A stretch of DNA of 64,000 bases from positions 81,446,643 to 81,510,642 of the forward strand of contig CM049307.1 in assembly GCA_026874595.1 (NCBI GenBank), written 5' to 3'. The translations under genes and the position numbers were made by a program. Below, piece after piece: positions 59,980-64,000 of this stretch. Positions within the stretch are counted from its first letter, which is position 1. The number at the start of each line of letters is the position of its first letter. The notes below the pieces were generated by a model. It ran no database searches and was not told the origin of the DNA. It saw only the letters and a program-made list of their open reading frames with translations. Origin of the DNA: Sipunculus nudus. Lineage: Eukaryota > Annelida > Sipuncula > Golfingiida > Sipunculidae.

Positions 59980-60920
59980 GCGTCAAACGTGAATCAATCG
60001 GATCCGATCGGAGTGAGAATCCTGTAGAGTCCTCCATCACGTTTCCTGGTGCCAGTTCAATTTTAGAGAAGTCGCACACAGGCGGACCTCACCCGGCATG
60101 TTTCCCATGGTACCTCCACACTTCATACTTTCCATCGACAAATTTATTAAGGTGTTTTGAACAAGAATCAAAACAAATAGAGGAAACCAGATTTCCAGCA
60201 TTTTTTGGATGTTTCGGGAATTTTACTTGATAAATACAGAACCAAAAATACAAAACCTAGTCACTGCTGTATAGTTCTCGACATGTACCATGTTCCCATT
60301 GAAATTATCCTTAATCATCCTAAATGTGCTTAAACAACATTCAGCAATTGTATCACCTGACAATGTCTGGGATACTATGGTTCAGCACGGTCCCGCCGCC
60401 AACGCCGCCGTAGAAAAATCTTGTGAGCGTGATAACAAAAAAATAATTCACGAAACTTGAAATCAAACTTGACATGTGTATAGATACGAAAAAGAAAACG
60501 AAGCGTATTCAAAATTAAGTCATGGCCTTTACTGGGAGAGTGACTTTGACCTTGAATAGGTTCAAGGTTAGTGAAAAACACAAATTCTTAAAGGTGAACT
60601 GTAACGACAATCTCAGATACCTGGTAAATCTCACATTTCGATGGGAAATGGCTTAATTAACAATCGTATAACATCCATTTGAATATATTTTGGATAAAAA
60701 ATGCTTAAAAATTAGAAAATGTTCTGTTTATCGAGACACGCAGCCTCAGCCATCCAGCTTTAGACTTTTGCACACGGCCTGCATATTCTTTTTTCAATTT
60801 TTTAACGTCACTATCCAGCACAGCCAAAATGCTCCGCCCTTTTAACTTATTATTATAATGAGCCCCAAAACGCTCCTACACAGGTCTTCCATGCCCATGG
60901 TAACGAGAGCTGCCTACAAC
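56486..60920. other. Intergenic, AT-rich with microsatellites and G/C runs
   Basis: G-runs near 56567, 56590 and 57859, a C-run near 56860 and TA-rich tracts at 57750-57822. No exon with convincing splice sites or family resemblance was found on either strand. Confidence 0.4.
59930..59975. repeat. (TA)n microsatellite
   Basis: About 23 TA units. Confidence 0.95.
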
Positions 60921-60927
60921 ATAATAA

Positions 60928-60974
60928 TGACGTCACAAGGTCGATGACGCATGACGTCGTATTGACTGACGTCA
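60928..60974 (+). promoter_or_regulatory. Cluster of four CRE/ATF-like sites
   Basis: TGACGTCA (60928-60935), TGACGCAT (60945-60952), TGACGTCG (60952-60959) and TGACGTCA (60967-60974) within 47 bp. Two are perfect palindromic cAMP-response elements. They lie 50-100 bp before an ATG with a strong splice donor, so a CREB/ATF-type promoter is a reasonable inference. Confidence 0.45.
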
Positions 60975-61024
60975 TCTACTGGTAGGCCTAACGCCTGACC
61001 ATTGTTTACTACATCGCAGTCATT

Positions 61025-61071
61025 ATGAACTGTCTTGCTGGATTATTTGTCTTATACGAATTACGTGCCAG
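61025..61071 (+). CDS. Possible first coding exon of an unidentified gene
   Basis: ATG at 61025 opens 15 codons, MNCLAGLFVLYELRA, plus two bases, followed by CCAG|GTAAGC, a near-consensus donor (intron phase 2). The CRE-like cluster just upstream makes this look like a promoter plus first exon. No following exon was recognised before the window ends at 64000, so neither product nor frame can be confirmed. It could equally be a chance match. Confidence 0.25.
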
Positions 61072-61079
61072 GTAAGCCA

Positions 61080-64000
61080 TTATTAATCAATCGGTAGTCG
61101 GAGGAATGGCTCCTGCAACCTATAGCCTAGAACTTTTAATCCTTTCTGTTTATAAAAAATCCTGGAAAACATGCCGACGTGGGTACTGGTAGTATTTACA
61201 GACTACATGTGTTTTGTTTGACCGAGCTCTGTCAAATTATGCAAAACATTGTTGTTGTCAAATGATTGACGCTTTACAGTGTTTAAGGTCACCTGATTGG
61301 TTGCTCTTAGTCCAATGCTTATGATTAATCATTGAATGAATATGGAATTAAGGTCACATAGAGTTCATTGATAGGTCAGTTACCGTACCAAACACCACAC
61401 GGTTTCATTCTGGACTTGCAGTGCACGTTCTACGGTAGGCTAGCTATTAGCATGTTGAGTTGAAAACGAAACGCATTAGAGTTTTCCACTATGAAAAAAT
61501 ATGATATTTGAGCCCATCAACGGCATAAATGTTTTTATTTTTAAATATCGGCACCGGTTGTAATACTTTGCACTGTACCTGAAACTATACAGCTGTCAGG
61601 CGTGAACATGTAATTTAAAAGGAGATACGTCTGAATGATTTAATATTCGTCAGCACTTCCAAATAAGTCTGTATTGAGAGAAACAATGTACATAATGCGG
61701 TTTAGACCTATATATGTTAATTCTTAAACTGTATACGGGGCGGCGCGGGGCTGGTTCGAGCCCTTGCGGGGCGGGGCAGCTGCGGCTTCCGTACAATTTT
61801 TGCGGGGTGGGTGCGGGCTGAAAATTCTGACCCGCGCAGGGCTCTAAAATATATATATATATGAATTAACAGTGTTGCTTTTCTTCAGAGTTATATATAT
61901 ATATATATATATATACCTAAAGGCAGTAAAGCACAGTGTTTTTAAGTTTTGGTAAGGGGCATCCCCTCCCCCCCCTTTGCAAACCATTCGACGCCAATGC
62001 CGTCTGAGGTTAGGTGTGATCAATAATCATTTTTTTTATAATTACCAGTAGTTTGTATAGGCTGGGAGTATATGCCTTGGCGTGTAAGCCAAGACCTATT
62101 TATTTGTTCTCTCCATCAAACTATCGTTTCCGTTGTTTATCAATTAAAAAATAATTGTTTGAAAACCGTTTATATCATTTTTATTCCTCACATTCATAAT
62201 TCTGGTTCAGACACTCGCAGTAATTTAATAATAAAACAGATCACGGAGAGTGGATGTATGAAGAAAGAAAAGGCTCAGCTAAGTACGCCAGAGGTGTAGG
62301 AAACAGATCAAAAGTGTGTGTGTGTGTGTGGGGGGGGGGAATTGATATTTAAGAATTTGAAAGATGATGGTGTTTGTATATATGAAACATAGCTGGCGAA
62401 AATAAATATTCATTTGGGGGGCCTAATAGAAGAATAGTAAAGCAAAAGTAGACCAGGAAATTCAGACTTAATATTTCTTGTTTATAAAAAAAATTTAGGC
62501 AAAAATATAAAATAATTAAAAAGGGACCCACGTTGACCTTGTTGACCTTGAAAATAAAATCTGAAATAATAATAGAGAATAAGCCTGAGAGGAAGAGGTT
62601 ATAAAGGCCATGGTTGGTTGATACGATTGGTTTATATTGATAGTAAGAAATAGACGCAAATGATTTTTTTGTGACATGACCATGATTCCTTATGTTGAAA
62701 CCCAAGCATATATGAGCAGTTTGTCAACATAAGATCTATACTATTACCATGATCATTTGTTGGCGTTTTGATCAATTGTTTACAGTTTAGCAGTTTACAC
62801 TTTTGTTCAATAAAATCTAATTTTTGATAATGTATTATAAATATAAATTTTTTTATTCTGTAAAAAGTATACAGTTGCAATAACACTAAAATCCCCAGTG
62901 TACAGGTGCAAGGACTTATTGGAATGATAGGGGGGGGGGGTTATATGAGAATAACGGTCACTGTAGGGGATCTCCACAGTGACCAACTACAAATCGGGTA
63001 TCAGCTGGACATTACAAGTAAATACAATAGAGCCTAAAGAATCAATAACAAGCCTATTTTTTGTAGCTTTTATTATCAAATTTCAGATTTGAACATATTA
63101 AATACTTACGTTTACATTCTGTGAAAATTAAATCAACAGTACTCAAAGGGGGAAAAACGTGTCATGATCAAAGTAGGGCAAACTTTAAAGTACTGATTTT
63201 ATTTTATTGCTAATATATAATAACTTTAAAAATTGACAAACTTGAAATCTAATTTGAGGTATAAAATTAAATGCTGATTAAACAAAGTTGTATTCCTGAA
63301 ATGAAAGTCTCTAGCTTCGAAAATGTTTGTGTTAAGTGAGTAAATATCTTTCCTGATTTTTAATAAAGTGCATTATTTTCGGGTCCATAACTTCAACAAA
63401 TTACACAATACGGATTTAAATTTTGACATGTATATAGAAAGAAATGAGATATGGTGAATATTAAGAATAATTGCCCAAGGGCCATGACGCTCAGCTGAAT
63501 TATTGAAGGAAGGATATGTTGAAATAGATATAAGAAATGAAAGAAAGATTAATGTTTACTATATGATTAAGATAATTCTGAAAAGTGTTACTGTAAAATA
63601 CAGGTAGCGCCACCAGTCTGCAGGAACTGATAAAACACTCGATGATAAATTTGCATGCAAGGAATCATGGCGATCAATGCATTTTATGTTATTCAGATAC
63701 TGGAGCTTTTGTATCAATTTTTGTTGTTATTCTGGAGGGTACTAACGAGCCCCATATGGGTGGATATGGGTAACAGGGTCCTTATTATATGTTTCCAAGA
63801 AGATTTTTTATGGATCTCCCTTGATGTGAAATAAGAAGATTCCAGGTCCATCGGTTACGATTTGTGCCCTTTTAAAGGACGACTGATTCTTTGATGGTCT
63901 CGGAAATAGAGATAAAAACTCGTACAAATTGGCAAATGTACACGTGGCGCCACCTGTCTGCAGGAACTGACAAAACACTCCATGATAAATACGCATGCGA
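61080..64000. other. AT-rich sequence to the end of the window
   Basis: It contains a GC-rich low-complexity patch at 61735-61845 (GCGGGGCGGG words), TA tracts at 61851-61862 and 61893-61914, G-runs near 62330 and 62931, and a pair of direct repeats at the very end. No coding exon was recognised. Confidence 0.4.
63601..64000 (+). repeat. 60-bp direct repeats, 340 bp apart
   Basis: 63601-63660 and 63941-64000 share GCGCCACC, GTCTGCAGGAACTGA, AAAACACTC and ATGATAAAT with about 85% identity. The second copy runs off the window. Confidence 0.75.

Overview
The window is animal nuclear DNA: AT-rich, with large introns, GT-AG splice sites, tRNA-derived SINEs, many microsatellites and minisatellites, and degenerate mobile elements. 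The one clear gene is a secreted C-type lectin with an N-terminal PAN/apple-like domain, an architecture common in marine invertebrates and abundant in molluscs. I infer a mollusc or another lophotrochozoan; the species cannot be fixed from the sequence. No prokaryotic gene, operon, CRISPR array or rRNA is visible.

Main gene. Five exons on the + strand (8490-8529, 17503-17760, 23046-23138, 36554-36760, 42078-42298) join without any frame break into a 272-residue protein: signal peptide, cysteine-rich PAN-like domain, Thr/Pro-rich linker, long-form C-type lectin domain, stop. All four introns are phase 1 with GT-AG ends, and a tandem AATAAA lies about 290 bp after the stop. The structural cysteines of the lectin fold are kept, but the EPN/QPD and WND sugar-binding motifs are not.

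Layout. 1-4860: an old minus-strand SINE, then a roughly 22-bp minisatellite inside a segmental duplication whose second copy is at about 53.1-55.5 kb. 4880-7760: a 28-bp minisatellite whose every unit resembles a 3' splice site. 8490-42298: the lectin gene. Intron 1 (9 kb) holds a nested inverted/direct repeat complex and a 5-kb array of roughly 60-75 bp units that has carried SINE copies and SINE fragments along with it. Intron 2 holds a hAT-like non-autonomous element with a target-site duplication, two LTR-like repeats and a 770-bp foldback. Intron 3 (13.4 kb) holds a decayed tyrosine-recombinase element bounded by direct repeats, and further inverted and direct repeats. Intron 4 holds two palindromic MITE-like elements. 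42.3-64 kb is intergenic: a large inverted repeat built of 66-bp units (49.7-52.9 kb), the second segmental duplication copy, another hAT-like element, and at 60.9-61.1 kb a cluster of CRE-like sites followed by a possible first exon of another gene.

Most open reading frames over 60 codons here lie in repeats or AT-rich sequence and are not annotated as genes. All family calls come from reading the sequence; no database search was run.
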